From Clostridium sp. (lineage in GTDB: Bacteria; Bacillota; Clostridia; Lachnospirales; Lachnospiraceae), in assembly GCA_021770825.1 (NCBI GenBank), contig JAETQD010000009.1, positions 62,001 to 126,000 of the forward strand: a DNA stretch of 64,000 nt. Direction: 5' to 3'. The notes under the pieces were generated by a model. The model was not told the DNA's origin. It saw nothing but the letters and a program-made list of their open reading frames with translations, and did not search any database. Below, one piece after another: positions 16,984 through 25,755 of this stretch; positions within the stretch are counted from its first letter, which is position 1; every line of letters starts with the position of its first letter. Position numbers and translations under genes: made by a program.

Positions 16984-17727
16984 ATGAAAAGATACGAAGA
17001 ACTAAAAGGAAAGAGAGTCGTTATAACCGGGGGCGCCAGCGGCATCGGATATGCGACTGCACAGAGATTCATTGAAGAAGGTGCCAAGGTAGTCATTTTT
17101 GATATTAATAAAGATGCATTAAAGAAGGCAGAAGAAGGATTAGAGGGCTTAGCAGGCACAGCAGCCGTTGATGTCAGCAGCGAGGAAAGCGTAAAAGCCG
17201 GATTTGCTGAGGTTGACCGGATGATCGGAGGAATTGACATTCTCATTTCCAACGCAGGCATCAGCATCAGAAAGTTATTTAAGGATACAGATTTTGCACA
17301 GTGGAAGAAAGTAATGGGAATTAACCTGGACGGTATGTTCCTCTGCTCCAAGGAAGCAATCAACAGAATGGAAGCACAGAAGTCCGGTGTTATCCTTTTC
17401 ACAGCATCCACCAATGGTATGGAAGGCCATCCCTATTACGCAGATTACAATGCATCCAAGGCAGCCGTTATTCTTCTGGGAAGAACACTGGCACTGGAGT
17501 ATGCACCGTGGCTTCGCGTCAACTCCGTATGCCCGGGTTATGTGCTGACTCCGATGCAGAGAGCCGAGTACACAGACGAAATGCTTGCAGTGGTAAACGA
17601 GGGCATTCCTATGAAGCGTCATGCAGACCCGTCTGAGGTTGCAGCATTATACGCATTCCTGGCTTCTGATGAGGCAAAATATATCACAGGCCAGCATATT
17701 CCGATCGATGGAGGAGAAACAGCATAA
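16984..17727 (+). CDS. Short-chain dehydrogenase/reductase 2
   Basis: 247 residues from ATG 16984 (site GAAAGGAGA). A longer open frame upstream runs across the sigma-54 promoter and is not the start. Classical SDR motifs are TGGASGIG, SNAG (instead of NNAG), the catalytic Ser in FTASTNG, YNASK (YXXXK), CPGYVLTPM and ITGQHIPIDGG. An Asp after the second strand (VIFDIN) suggests NAD use. It is a paralogue in type, but not a near copy, of the SDR in module A. It is first in an operon with the amidohydrolase, 24 bases ahead. The substrate is unknown; the parallel arrangement suggests both SDRs oxidise related hydroxyl compounds. Confidence 0.88.
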   Translation: MKRYEELKGKRVVITGGASGIGYATAQRFIEEGAKVVIFDINKDALKKAEEGLEGLAGTAAVDVSSEESVKAGFAEVDRMIGGIDILISNAGISIRKLFKDTDFAQWKKVMGINLDGMFLCSKEAINRMEAQKSGVILFTASTNGMEGHPYYADYNASKAAVILLGRTLALEYAPWLRVNSVCPGYVLTPMQRAEYTDEMLAVVNEGIPMKRHADPSEVAALYAFLASDEAKYITGQHIPIDGGETA

Positions 17728-17751
17728 AATTATATAATCAGGAGGTGCGGG

Positions 17752-19371
17752 GTGAGAAAAGCATACATAAACGGAAATGTTATCACCATAGATAGCAAAA
17801 ATCCGAGAAGACAGGCATTTATCGTTGAAGATGGAAAGTTCACCCAGGTAGGAAATACTGAGGAAATTCTTGAACTTGTAAAAGGTACGGACTGCGAAGT
17901 GCGGGATCTGGAGGGAAGAACAGTGGTTCCCGGCTTCAATGACAGCCATACCCATCTTCTGAATTTCGCTTATTCACTGGATAAGGTGCATCTGGAAAAT
18001 TTAAATTCCATTGATGCGATTGTGGATGTGGCGAAAAAGTATATTGAAGAAAAGAAACTTCCGGCTGGAAAATGGGTGGTTGGCTGCGGATGGAACCATT
18101 ACTTCTTTGAAGAGCCCAGATTCCTCACAAGAGATGATCTGGACCGGATTTCCACCGAGCATCCGATCATGTTCACAAGAGTATGTGAGCACACGGTTTC
18201 TGTCAACTCCAAAGCCCTGGAGGAGCTGGGAATTGACAATCATACACCGGATCCGGAAGGCGGAAAGATTGCCAGAGACGAAAATGGAAGAGCCACAGGC
18301 GTTCTGCAGGAAAATGCCAGATACATTGCATATGAGAAGCAGCCGCCCAAGAGCGTGGAAGAAATTAAAGCAATGCTGGTTAAGGCCATGGATATTTTTG
18401 CTGAATGCGGCCTCACCTCTGTACAGACCGATGATTTCGAGACATTTTCCGATAAGGACTGGACAAAGGTTCTGAAAGCCTATGAAGAGCTTAAGGAAGA
18501 AGGCAAGCTGAAGGTAAGAGTCTACGAACAGTGCCTGCTTCCGGCTGTGGACCGGATTAAAAAATTCACCGGAGCCGGATACCATACCGGCTGGGGCGAT
18601 GACTGGGTTAAGATTGGTCCGTTAAAGCTTCTGGTGGACGGTTCCATCGGCCCGCGTTCCGCATTGATGGAAGAGCCGTACAGCGATGCGCCGGATACAA
18701 GCGGAATTGCTGTATTTACACAGGAAGAGCTGAATGAGCTTTTAACTCTCGGACATACAAGCGGTTTACAGCTTGCCTGCCACGGAATCGGCGACAAGGC
18801 ACTCCGCATGATTTTAAAGGGATACGAGGCTGCCCAGGCAGCAAAGCCGGACGAGGATGCCAGAATGGGTATCGTTCATGTGCAGTTCGGAGCCCCGGAT
18901 ATCTTTGAGAATATGAAGAAAAACCATGTAATCGGCTATGTTCAGCCTGTATTTGTTCAGGCAGATATGCATTGTGCCGAGGAGCGTGTGGGAAGCGAGA
19001 GAATCAAATACGCCTATAAGTTCAACACCATGAGAAAGATGGGAATTCAGTGTGCATTCTCTTCTGACTGCCCCATCGAATCCCCAAGCCCCATTGACGG
19101 AATTTACGTGGCGGCCACCCGTATGGATTATAACCACTATCCGGAAGGCGGCTGGTATCCGGAAGAAAAAATCGAGGTGGAAGATGCCATCAAGGGATAC
19201 ACCCTGGACGGCGCCTATGCACAGTTTGCAGAAAATGAAAAGGGCTCCATTGAAAATGGAAAGCTGGCAGACTTCCTGATTTTATCGGACGATATCACAA
19301 AGGTTGCTCCGGAAACCATCCGTGACATAACTGTTTTAGAAACATATGTGGGCGGCGAAAGAACCCATTAA
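17752..19371 (+). CDS. YtcJ-like amidohydrolase
   Basis: 539 residues of the amidohydrolase-3 (YtcJ) group. The start is GTG 17752 right after AGGAGGTGCGG. Metal-site motifs are NDSHTHLL (HXH, about residue 65), DGSIGPRSALM, the His in CHGIGDKALR and the Asp in SSDCPIESPSPIDG near the C-terminal end. The fold is a TIM-barrel metal hydrolase acting on C-N or ester bonds. Experimentally known YtcJ-like members are few, so the substrate cannot be named. As the last gene of a sigma-54 operon with an SDR, it may release the oxidisable compound from an N-acyl or amide form. Confidence 0.83.
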   Translation: MRKAYINGNVITIDSKNPRRQAFIVEDGKFTQVGNTEEILELVKGTDCEVRDLEGRTVVPGFNDSHTHLLNFAYSLDKVHLENLNSIDAIVDVAKKYIEEKKLPAGKWVVGCGWNHYFFEEPRFLTRDDLDRISTEHPIMFTRVCEHTVSVNSKALEELGIDNHTPDPEGGKIARDENGRATGVLQENARYIAYEKQPPKSVEEIKAMLVKAMDIFAECGLTSVQTDDFETFSDKDWTKVLKAYEELKEEGKLKVRVYEQCLLPAVDRIKKFTGAGYHTGWGDDWVKIGPLKLLVDGSIGPRSALMEEPYSDAPDTSGIAVFTQEELNELLTLGHTSGLQLACHGIGDKALRMILKGYEAAQAAKPDEDARMGIVHVQFGAPDIFENMKKNHVIGYVQPVFVQADMHCAEERVGSERIKYAYKFNTMRKMGIQCAFSSDCPIESPSPIDGIYVAATRMDYNHYPEGGWYPEEKIEVEDAIKGYTLDGAYAQFAENEKGSIENGKLADFLILSDDITKVAPETIRDITVLETYVGGERTH

Positions 19372-19378
19372 TAGAAAA

Positions 19379-19413
19379 CGGGCCATCCAGTAAAATGGAT
19401 GGCTCGAATTTTT
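19379..19413 (+). terminator. Intrinsic terminator of the SDR2-amidohydrolase operon
   Basis: An 11-bp stem (19379-19389 with 19396-19406, one G-T pair) with a 6-base loop is followed by AATTTTTAT. Confidence 0.8.
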
Positions 19414-19418
19414 ATATT

Positions 19419-19940
19419 CTATTCCACATAAACTACTTTTCCGGTCCGCTCCATGGGTCTTACGGGAGCGTCAGGAGCTGCATATCCAAGGGCAGCCATT
19501 CCGTATACGGTGTGTCCGGCGGGAACTCCAAGCTCATCTAAAAGAGCGCGGATGGCCGGAGCGTCACAGATTTCCAGCATCTGGTTAATCCATACGGAGC
19601 CAACCCCGTGGGAATGGGCAGCCAGAAAGGCATTTTCCAGGGCACATGCGTTGTCCTCTCTGCTCCAGGTACCGTTTGTGACATTGGATGTCATGAGAAT
19701 TGCTGTGGGATGGTACATGTCATATCCGTCGCGGCCCAGTTCTTTTCCAATGGCCTCAACAAGTCTGGAAATCATATCTTTGTTGGTAATCATTGTGAAT
19801 TGCCAGGTCTGCATGGCCTTACCGCTGGGAGCGTGAAGAGCGGCGTCCACAATATCCTTTAAAATCTCCTTGGGAATCGGGGCATCCGTGAATTTACGGA
19901 TACTTCTTCTTGTTAAAATTGCATTCATTACTTCATTCAT
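19419..19940 (-). CDS. Nitroreductase-family protein
   Basis: 173 residues. The FMN-binding start ILTRRSIRKFTDAPIP and the block ALHAPSGKAMQTWQF are characteristic of the nitroreductase fold, as is the GMAALGYAAPDAP stretch near the C-terminus. Such proteins are dimeric FMN oxidoreductases using NAD(P)H on nitro compounds, quinones or flavins; the physiological substrate is unknown. ATG 19940 is preceded by AGGAGG. It lies 54 bases downstream of the DUF885 lipoprotein gene on the same strand and could be co-transcribed. Confidence 0.85.
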   Translation of the reverse strand: MNEVMNAILTRRSIRKFTDAPIPKEILKDIVDAALHAPSGKAMQTWQFTMITNKDMISRLVEAIGKELGRDGYDMYHPTAILMTSNVTNGTWSREDNACALENAFLAAHSHGVGSVWINQMLEICDAPAIRALLDELGVPAGHTVYGMAALGYAAPDAPVRPMERTGKVVYVE

Positions 19941-19994
19941 GGTGAAACCTCCTTGTACGCCTTTCTTCTATTATAAAGGGGAGGCAAAAGATAT

Positions 19995-21836
19995 TCAAGC
20001 AGTCTTTTGGGAAAGCCATTGGGAAACAAATTCCCTGGTGACGGAAAAGGGAATCGGGCCCAGGTCCAAAAGCAGGGTGTGAAACTCCAGTGGAGAGAAG
20101 TCCTCTCCCAGGGCAGCTTCAGCCTGTTCCCGGATTTCCATGTATTCCACATATCCGCCGCAGTACTCCAGATAATTGGCAGGATTGTCGATCATCACCT
20201 GCCACAGCTCATTGACCGTATCATCATCCACCCGGAAGCAGGCAGTGATAAATTCCTTTGCCTGCTCCTTCGTCCAGCCGTCATAGTTGATGCCAATGTC
20301 CAAAAGTCCATGGACACACAGGGAAAAGGAGCGGATATGTGCCCGGTATTCCCCGACAGCCTTTGGGAGTCCGTTGTCAAAGGTGCAGGCATAGTTTTCC
20401 ACATAGGTGGCCCAGCCCTCATTGGCCCCGGAACAGTTTAGAATGGACATCAGGGGATTGGCAGCGTGGACACGGTTATAGACGGTCTGGTATAAATGTC
20501 CGGGAAATCCCTCATGGGCCAGGGTAGTGTACAGGCTGTCGGTGCTGTCTGAAAAACCATTATTAATATAGATCACATTCTGGTTCACATCATCAAGCGG
20601 AGCGGTCAGGTAAAAGGCAGGGCTTAAGGAGGCCTCCAGATAAGAGGGAACATAGCGGATTTCATATCCATATTCGGATAATACCGGGAAATCGGAGGCC
20701 ATCTGCGCTTTCAGATCGGCAAGAATTTCGTTGGGCTCTGTCAGGGAAAAAGAAGCGTGCTCCGCATCCAGGGATGGATTTTCAGAGAGAATTTTACCGA
20801 TGGCCTCATAATCCTTTTCCATCTGTCTGGACAGCGCCGCTTTTAACTCCGGGACGGAGTAGGAAACGCCGGGACCGCTTTTTACCAGGTACTCATAGTA
20901 TCGTTTTCCATCCTTAAACCCGGAAAGGCCTCCTTCATTGAGGCCGCGCCCCTTGAGGGCGGAAACCCCGGAAATTAAGGCTTCGTAGGCAGGGATGAAG
21001 TGCTCTTTTATGGCAGTCCGGTGGCGGGTATCCAGGTCCGTCCGCTGTTCGTCTGTGAGAGAAACCGTTTCCGAAAGGGCGTCCAGACGGGTATGAAAGG
21101 TTTCCGTGAGAAAATTATTGTCCGGGTCAATGCGGTAGCTTTCGCAGGAAACGAGAATCTGGTCAATGGAGGCATCGGAGGGGCCAAGGCCGGCATCTGC
21201 TTTCTGGTTTTCAAAGGAAAGAATCTGGCCGTAATAGGAATCGATCTGGGACAGCAGAGCCAGGTAATCCTCCACATCCTTTATGGAATGGAAGGAATAT
21301 TCCGCAAGCAAAATGGGAAGCTGTGCCTGGATTCCGATGGTGGGAGCCAGAGGCTGCTCGTAAAGCTCCAGTCCCTCGGCCATCAGCGAGGTATCCAAAA
21401 TGGCAAGGAGAGTATCATAAACAGGGGTCTGGCCGACGGTCAGAAGAGAGCGGTCAAAGGCCGTAAGGCGGGTCTTTAAATCCCGGATGGAATCGTTATC
21501 CTTTATCATGTCTGCCAGATCATAGGAACCAAGGGAAACTTCCTCCGGTTCAATCCCATAGGCCTCCGGATGCAGGAGAGTATAGTGCAGGTCCAGTGTG
21601 CTGGCCTCTTCCATTTCTTCGCAGAAAACAGCCTGACAGAAGGCGTCAAACTCCTTTTGCACATCGGTGAGGGGGTCTGCGGCAGGCTCTGTGCCGGACT
21701 CCGCGGAATAGAATTCCCCTGTTTCTCCAGGCAATTTAGATATTCCGATGCGTTCATATCCGCAGGCGGAAAGAAGGACGGTAAGCCCCATGAGGACAGC
21801 GCAGACAGCGGCCTTTTTTCGGTTAAAAAAATTCAT
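19995..21836 (-). CDS. DUF885 lipoprotein, probable zinc metallopeptidase
   Basis: 613 residues. The N-terminus MNFFNRKKAAVCAVLMGLTV is followed by LLSAC, a lipobox, so the mature protein is a lipoprotein on the outer face of the membrane. The DUF885 zinc motif HEGFPGH (HEXXH-like) is near residue 453, and GANEGWATYVE downstream supplies the likely third ligand Glu. The length is in the usual range for the family. DUF885 proteins are annotated as carboxypeptidase-like metallopeptidases; activity is inferred. The gene is divergent from metG and its T-box. Confidence 0.82.
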   Translation of the reverse strand: MNFFNRKKAAVCAVLMGLTVLLSACGYERIGISKLPGETGEFYSAESGTEPAADPLTDVQKEFDAFCQAVFCEEMEEASTLDLHYTLLHPEAYGIEPEEVSLGSYDLADMIKDNDSIRDLKTRLTAFDRSLLTVGQTPVYDTLLAILDTSLMAEGLELYEQPLAPTIGIQAQLPILLAEYSFHSIKDVEDYLALLSQIDSYYGQILSFENQKADAGLGPSDASIDQILVSCESYRIDPDNNFLTETFHTRLDALSETVSLTDEQRTDLDTRHRTAIKEHFIPAYEALISGVSALKGRGLNEGGLSGFKDGKRYYEYLVKSGPGVSYSVPELKAALSRQMEKDYEAIGKILSENPSLDAEHASFSLTEPNEILADLKAQMASDFPVLSEYGYEIRYVPSYLEASLSPAFYLTAPLDDVNQNVIYINNGFSDSTDSLYTTLAHEGFPGHLYQTVYNRVHAANPLMSILNCSGANEGWATYVENYACTFDNGLPKAVGEYRAHIRSFSLCVHGLLDIGINYDGWTKEQAKEFITACFRVDDDTVNELWQVMIDNPANYLEYCGGYVEYMEIREQAEAALGEDFSPLEFHTLLLDLGPIPFSVTREFVSQWLSQKTA

Positions 21837-21942
21837 AAATCTGCCTCCCTTAGATCAGTGCCGGCGGTATCCGGACGGCAGCCATATACCGTCAATATAT
21901 GGGTTTTGGCCTGTGGATATGCCAGAAACGGCAGGAGACCTC

Positions 21943-21971
21943 TTGACAAAAGTTTCAGAACAGGATAGACT
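21943..21971 (+). promoter_or_regulatory. Sigma-A promoter of the T-box/metG operon
   Basis: TTGACA at 21943-21948, a 17-base spacer and TAGACT at 21966-21971. Confidence 0.65.
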
Positions 21972-21977
21972 AGGAAC

Positions 21978-22280
21978 ATAATACAGAAAAAGGCATGGAA
22001 GGGAAGAGTACGCAAAAGAGAAGCTTAAAGAGACCCCGGATGGTGAGAGCGGGGAGCCAAAGCTTTGCGGAAGATGGTCCCGGAGCCGTGCAGCCGAAGA
22101 ACCCGGACGAATTTCTTTGAAAGGGGAGTTTAAGCTGTACCGGAAGCGCCCGTTAGCGCGTCAGACTGTAATCCCAGAAAAGGGCAGCAGCCGGTGAGGG
22201 GGGATCCTGTGAGGGATCGCCGAATTAAAGTGGTAACACGGGGGAAACTCGTCTTTAAGCAGAAGACGGGCTTTTTTTGT
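21978..22280 (+). promoter_or_regulatory. Methionine-type T-box riboswitch leader
   Basis: The leader has a Stem I region (about 21990-22105, with the GGTGAGAGC-type distal segment at 22051). The T-box core AAAGTGGTAACACGGG at 22227-22242 would pair with the free CCA end of uncharged tRNA. A terminator hairpin (stem 22248-22255 with 22263-22270) runs into seven Ts. An ATG at 22074-22076, on the 3' side of Stem I, is the probable specifier codon and fits methionyl-tRNA synthetase downstream. Uncharged tRNA-Met should stabilise the antiterminator and let metG be transcribed. The specifier assignment is by position; I could not fold the RNA. Confidence 0.88.
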
Positions 22281-22300
22281 ATCAAAAAGGAGGAAAAAAC

Positions 22301-24280
22301 ATGTGCAAGAATTGTAAAAAACCATATTACATTTCCACAGCCATTGCTTACACATCCGGTAAGCCGCATATCGGCAACACATATGAAATTGTTCTGGCTG
22401 ATGCCATTGCCCGCTATAAGAGAGAGCAGGGATACGATGTATATTTCCAGACCGGAACCGATGAGCATGGCCAGAAAATCGAGCTGAAAGCAGCCGAGGC
22501 CGGAATCACACCGAAGGAATTTGTGGACAACGTGGCCGGAGAAATCAAGCGTATCTGGGATCTGATGAACACATCCTATGATAAGTTTATCCGCACCACC
22601 GACGAGTACCATGAAAAGCAGGTACAGAAAATTTTCAAAAAGCTCTATGAGCAGGGCGATATCTACAAGGGCAACTATGAGGGACTTTACTGTACCCCCT
22701 GTGAGTCCTTCTGGACCGCCTCCCAGGTGGTGGACGGAAAATGTCCGGACTGCGGACGTCCCGTACAGCCGGCGAAAGAAGAGGCGTACTTCTTCCGTAT
22801 GAGCAAATACGCCCAGAGACTGATTGACCATATCAACGAACATCCGGAATTTATCCAGCCGGTTTCCAGGAAAAATGAGATGATGAACAACTTCCTGCTT
22901 CCGGGACTTCAGGACCTCTGTGTTTCCAGAACGTCCTTCAAGTGGGGAATTCCCGTTGATTTTGACCCGAGACATGTGACCTATGTGTGGCTGGATGCTC
23001 TGACCAACTATATCACAGGAATCGGATACGACTGTGACGGAAACCATGATGAAATGTTTAAAAAGCACTGGCCTGCCGATCTGCACCTGATCGGAAAGGA
23101 CATCATCCGGTTCCACACCATTTACTGGCCTATTTTCCTTATGGCTCTTGATCTTCCGCTTCCCAAGCAGGTGTTCGGTCATCCGTGGCTTCTCCAGGGA
23201 GACGGCAAGATGAGTAAATCCAAGGGAAATGTGCTTTATGCGGATACTCTGGTGGATTTCTTCGGCGTGGATGCAGTCCGTTACTTTGTACTTCACGAAA
23301 TGCCCTTTGAAAACGACGGCGTAATCTCCTGGGAATTAATGGTGGAGCGCATGAACTCCGATCTGGCCAATATTCTCGGAAATCTGGTAAACCGCACCGT
23401 TTCCATGACCAACAAATATTTCGGCGGTGTTGTGGAGAATAAGGGCGTCTTAGAGGATGTGGACGAGGATTTAAAGAACACCATTTTAGAGGCTGTAAAG
23501 AAAGCAGACGACAAGATGAACAAGCTGCGTGTGGCAGATGCCATCACGGAAATCTTCGGAATTTTCCGCCGCAGCAACAAATACATTGATGAAACCACAC
23601 CGTGGGCCCTTGCAAAGGATGAGGAGAAGAAGGACCGTCTGGCTACTGTGCTTTACAACCTGACTGAGTCCATCACCATCGGCGCATCCCTGCTGGCATC
23701 CTTTATGCCGGAGACCTCTGAAAAGATTCTGGCACAGTTAAATACCACCAAGCGGAGCCTGGAAGAGATGGGGCAGTTTGGCCTGTATCCCAATGGAAAT
23801 AAGGTAACAGAAAAGCCGGAAATTCTCTTTGCACGTATGGACGTGAAGGAGGTCCTTGAAAAGGTGGAAGCCATGAGAGCGGCTGAAGCAAAGGACGCCG
23901 GAGAGGAAGAGAAGAAGGAAGAAGAGGAGAAAGTGGTGGATGTGGAAAAGAAGCCGGAAATCACCTATGAGGATTTCGCAAAGCTTCAGTTCCAGATCGG
24001 AAAAATCATCAAGTGTGAAGAAGTGAAAAAATCCAAAAAACTTCTCTGCTCCCAGGTAAAAATCGGATCTGAGGTAAGACAGATCGTAAGCGGAATCAAG
24101 GCCTGGTACAAACCGGACCAGATGGTGGGAAAGAAAGTTATGGTAGTAACCAACTTAAAGCCCGCAACCCTGGCAGGAATGCTTTCCGAGGGAATGATTC
24201 TCTGTGCCGAGGACGATGAGGGAAATCTGTCCCTGATGATTCCGGAAAGAGATGTGAAGCCCGGTTCTGAGGTATGCTAA
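22301..24280 (+). CDS. metG: Methionyl-tRNA synthetase
   Basis: 659 residues from ATG 22301 behind AAAGGAGG; the earlier TTG frame lies in the leader terminator. Class I motifs are PHIGN (HIGH, about residue 20) and KMSKSKGN (about 305). Cysteine pairs CTPC and CPDC at about 131-153 form a zinc knuckle. The C-terminal 110 residues (FAKLQFQIGKIIKCEEV onward) are the EMAP/OB-fold tRNA-binding domain. A Glu/Lys-rich linker (about 535-555) joins the two. It charges initiator and elongator tRNA-Met. Expression is controlled by the T-box, and traX-like and tatD follow in the same operon. Confidence 0.95.
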   Translation: MCKNCKKPYYISTAIAYTSGKPHIGNTYEIVLADAIARYKREQGYDVYFQTGTDEHGQKIELKAAEAGITPKEFVDNVAGEIKRIWDLMNTSYDKFIRTTDEYHEKQVQKIFKKLYEQGDIYKGNYEGLYCTPCESFWTASQVVDGKCPDCGRPVQPAKEEAYFFRMSKYAQRLIDHINEHPEFIQPVSRKNEMMNNFLLPGLQDLCVSRTSFKWGIPVDFDPRHVTYVWLDALTNYITGIGYDCDGNHDEMFKKHWPADLHLIGKDIIRFHTIYWPIFLMALDLPLPKQVFGHPWLLQGDGKMSKSKGNVLYADTLVDFFGVDAVRYFVLHEMPFENDGVISWELMVERMNSDLANILGNLVNRTVSMTNKYFGGVVENKGVLEDVDEDLKNTILEAVKKADDKMNKLRVADAITEIFGIFRRSNKYIDETTPWALAKDEEKKDRLATVLYNLTESITIGASLLASFMPETSEKILAQLNTTKRSLEEMGQFGLYPNGNKVTEKPEILFARMDVKEVLEKVEAMRAAEAKDAGEEEKKEEEEKVVDVEKKPEITYEDFAKLQFQIGKIIKCEEVKKSKKLLCSQVKIGSEVRQIVSGIKAWYKPDQMVGKKVMVVTNLKPATLAGMLSEGMILCAEDDEGNLSLMIPERDVKPGSEVC

Positions 24281-24281
24281 A

Positions 24282-25001
24282 TTGAAGACACATTTCACGT
24301 CTGCGGATTTGAAAATCATTGCAATGGGGACCATGGCCGTAGATCATATGGCAGTATCCATGATCTATTTATACGGCCATGGGGCTGACCCCATTTGGAG
24401 CGAAGTGGGGATAGCCATGCGCCTTGTGGGGCGGATGGCTTTTCCTCTCTATGGTTTTTTGCTGGTACAGGGATTTTTGTATACAAAAAACTGGAGGGCC
24501 TATTTGCTCCGGATTCTGGGACTGGCCGTGATTTCAGAGATTCCCTTTAATCTGGTGGTGTCGGGAAAAATTTTCTGGACGGAGGCACAAAATACATTGC
24601 TGCTGCTTGCCATCGGCCTTTTATGCTTAAAGGGGCTTTCTGTATGTCTGGAAACGGACGCTTCCTTAAAAAACTACCCGGCGGCGATTCTCATAGCAGC
24701 GGGAGGAATGGCCCTTGCAGGATTTCTCCGGGCCGATTACGGGGCCCTTGGGATCCTGTTTCTTCTGGCCATGTACTGGTTCAGAAACCGTCCGGCGGAG
24801 CGGATGATGTCGGGGGCAGTGATTTTTGTGCTTATGGAAGGCGTTTTCTATGGGACTGCCGCATGTGCGGCATTTTTCTTTCTTAACCGCTACAATGGGG
24901 AACGGGGGAAGAATCTGGGATACTTCCCATATCTTTTTTATCCGGTCCATTTACTGATTTTTTATGCAGCAGGAGTTGTGATTCATGGATTACATTTTTG
25001 A
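24282..25001 (+). CDS. TraX-family membrane protein
   Basis: 239 residues starting at TTG 24282, two bases after the metG stop. About seven hydrophobic segments and the starting block SADLKIIAMGTMAVDHMA belong to the TraX family of membrane proteins. These are related to the acyltransferase-3 fold and were first described as F-pilin acetylase. Chromosomal TraX-like proteins are common in Lachnospiraceae and do not imply conjugation; nothing else conjugative is in the window. It probably modifies an envelope component, with the substrate unknown. Its end overlaps tatD by 17 bases. Confidence 0.8.
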   Translation: MKTHFTSADLKIIAMGTMAVDHMAVSMIYLYGHGADPIWSEVGIAMRLVGRMAFPLYGFLLVQGFLYTKNWRAYLLRILGLAVISEIPFNLVVSGKIFWTEAQNTLLLLAIGLLCLKGLSVCLETDASLKNYPAAILIAAGGMALAGFLRADYGALGILFLLAMYWFRNRPAERMMSGAVIFVLMEGVFYGTAACAAFFFLNRYNGERGKNLGYFPYLFYPVHLLIFYAAGVVIHGLHF

Positions 25002-25755
25002 TACACATGCCCATTATGACGATGAGGCATTTGACAGTGACAGAGAAGAGCTAATTGGAAGTCTTAAAGAGAATGGAATTGGCTGCGTGGTCAATGTGGG
25101 CGCCAGCATTTCGTCCTGTAAGACAACTCTTAAACTGGCACAGACCCATTCCTTTCTTTATGGAGCCCTTGGAGTCCATCCCAATGAGACGGCTGAGCTT
25201 ACGGAAAGCCATATGGAATGGCTGAAGGAAGCTTTGGCAGATGAAAAGATCGTGGCTGTGGGGGAAATCGGCCTTGACTACTACTGGGACCAGCCGGAGA
25301 GAGAGGTTCAGAAAAAGTGGTTTGTGAGGCAGCTTGCCCTTTCCAAGGAGACAAAGCTTCCGGTGATCATCCACAGCCGGGATGCGGCCAAGGACACCTT
25401 AGACATCATGAAGGCCGAGCATGACGGCGCCACCGGAGGCGTAATCCACTGCTTTTCCTACGGCGTGGAGATGGCCAGGGAATATTTAAACATGGGATAT
25501 TATCTGGGAATCGGCGGTGTTCTGACCTTTAAGAATGCGAAGAAATTGAAGGAAGTGGTGGAATACGCGCCCATATCCAGACTGGTGCTGGAAACTGACT
25601 GCCCCTATCTGGCTCCGGTTCCCAACAGGGGAAAGCGCAATTCTTCATTAAATCTCCCCTATGTGGTACAGGCCATGGCAGAGATAAAAAATATGGAGCC
25701 GGAGGAGATCATCCGGCTCACCACAGAAAACGCCAAAGCGTTGTATGGACTTTAA
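24985..25755 (+). CDS. tatD: TatD-family metal-dependent DNase
   Basis: 256 residues. The metal ligands are in FDTHAHYDDEAFD (HXH near the N-terminus), the Glu in GEIGLDYYWD, IIHSRDAAKDT, the His in GVIHCFSYG and the Asp in ETDCPYLAPVP. These are all standard for TatD TIM-barrel nucleases. The gene sits in the metG-tatD-rsmA neighbourhood typical of Firmicutes, although rnmV is missing and a radical SAM gene on the other strand intervenes. ATG 24985 lies inside the end of the TraX gene. Confidence 0.9.
   Translation: MDYIFDTHAHYDDEAFDSDREELIGSLKENGIGCVVNVGASISSCKTTLKLAQTHSFLYGALGVHPNETAELTESHMEWLKEALADEKIVAVGEIGLDYYWDQPEREVQKKWFVRQLALSKETKLPVIIHSRDAAKDTLDIMKAEHDGATGGVIHCFSYGVEMAREYLNMGYYLGIGGVLTFKNAKKLKEVVEYAPISRLVLETDCPYLAPVPNRGKRNSSLNLPYVVQAMAEIKNMEPEEIIRLTTENAKALYGL

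Noticed and set aside
22277..22300. TTG start for methionyl-tRNA synthetase
   Set aside because: It lies in the T-box terminator T-run. ATG 22301 has an AAAGGAGG site and fits the family N-terminus.
24282..25001. TraX as a sign of a conjugative element
   Set aside because: It sits in the metG operon and no transfer, relaxase or integration gene is nearby. TraX-like proteins are common in clostridial chromosomes.
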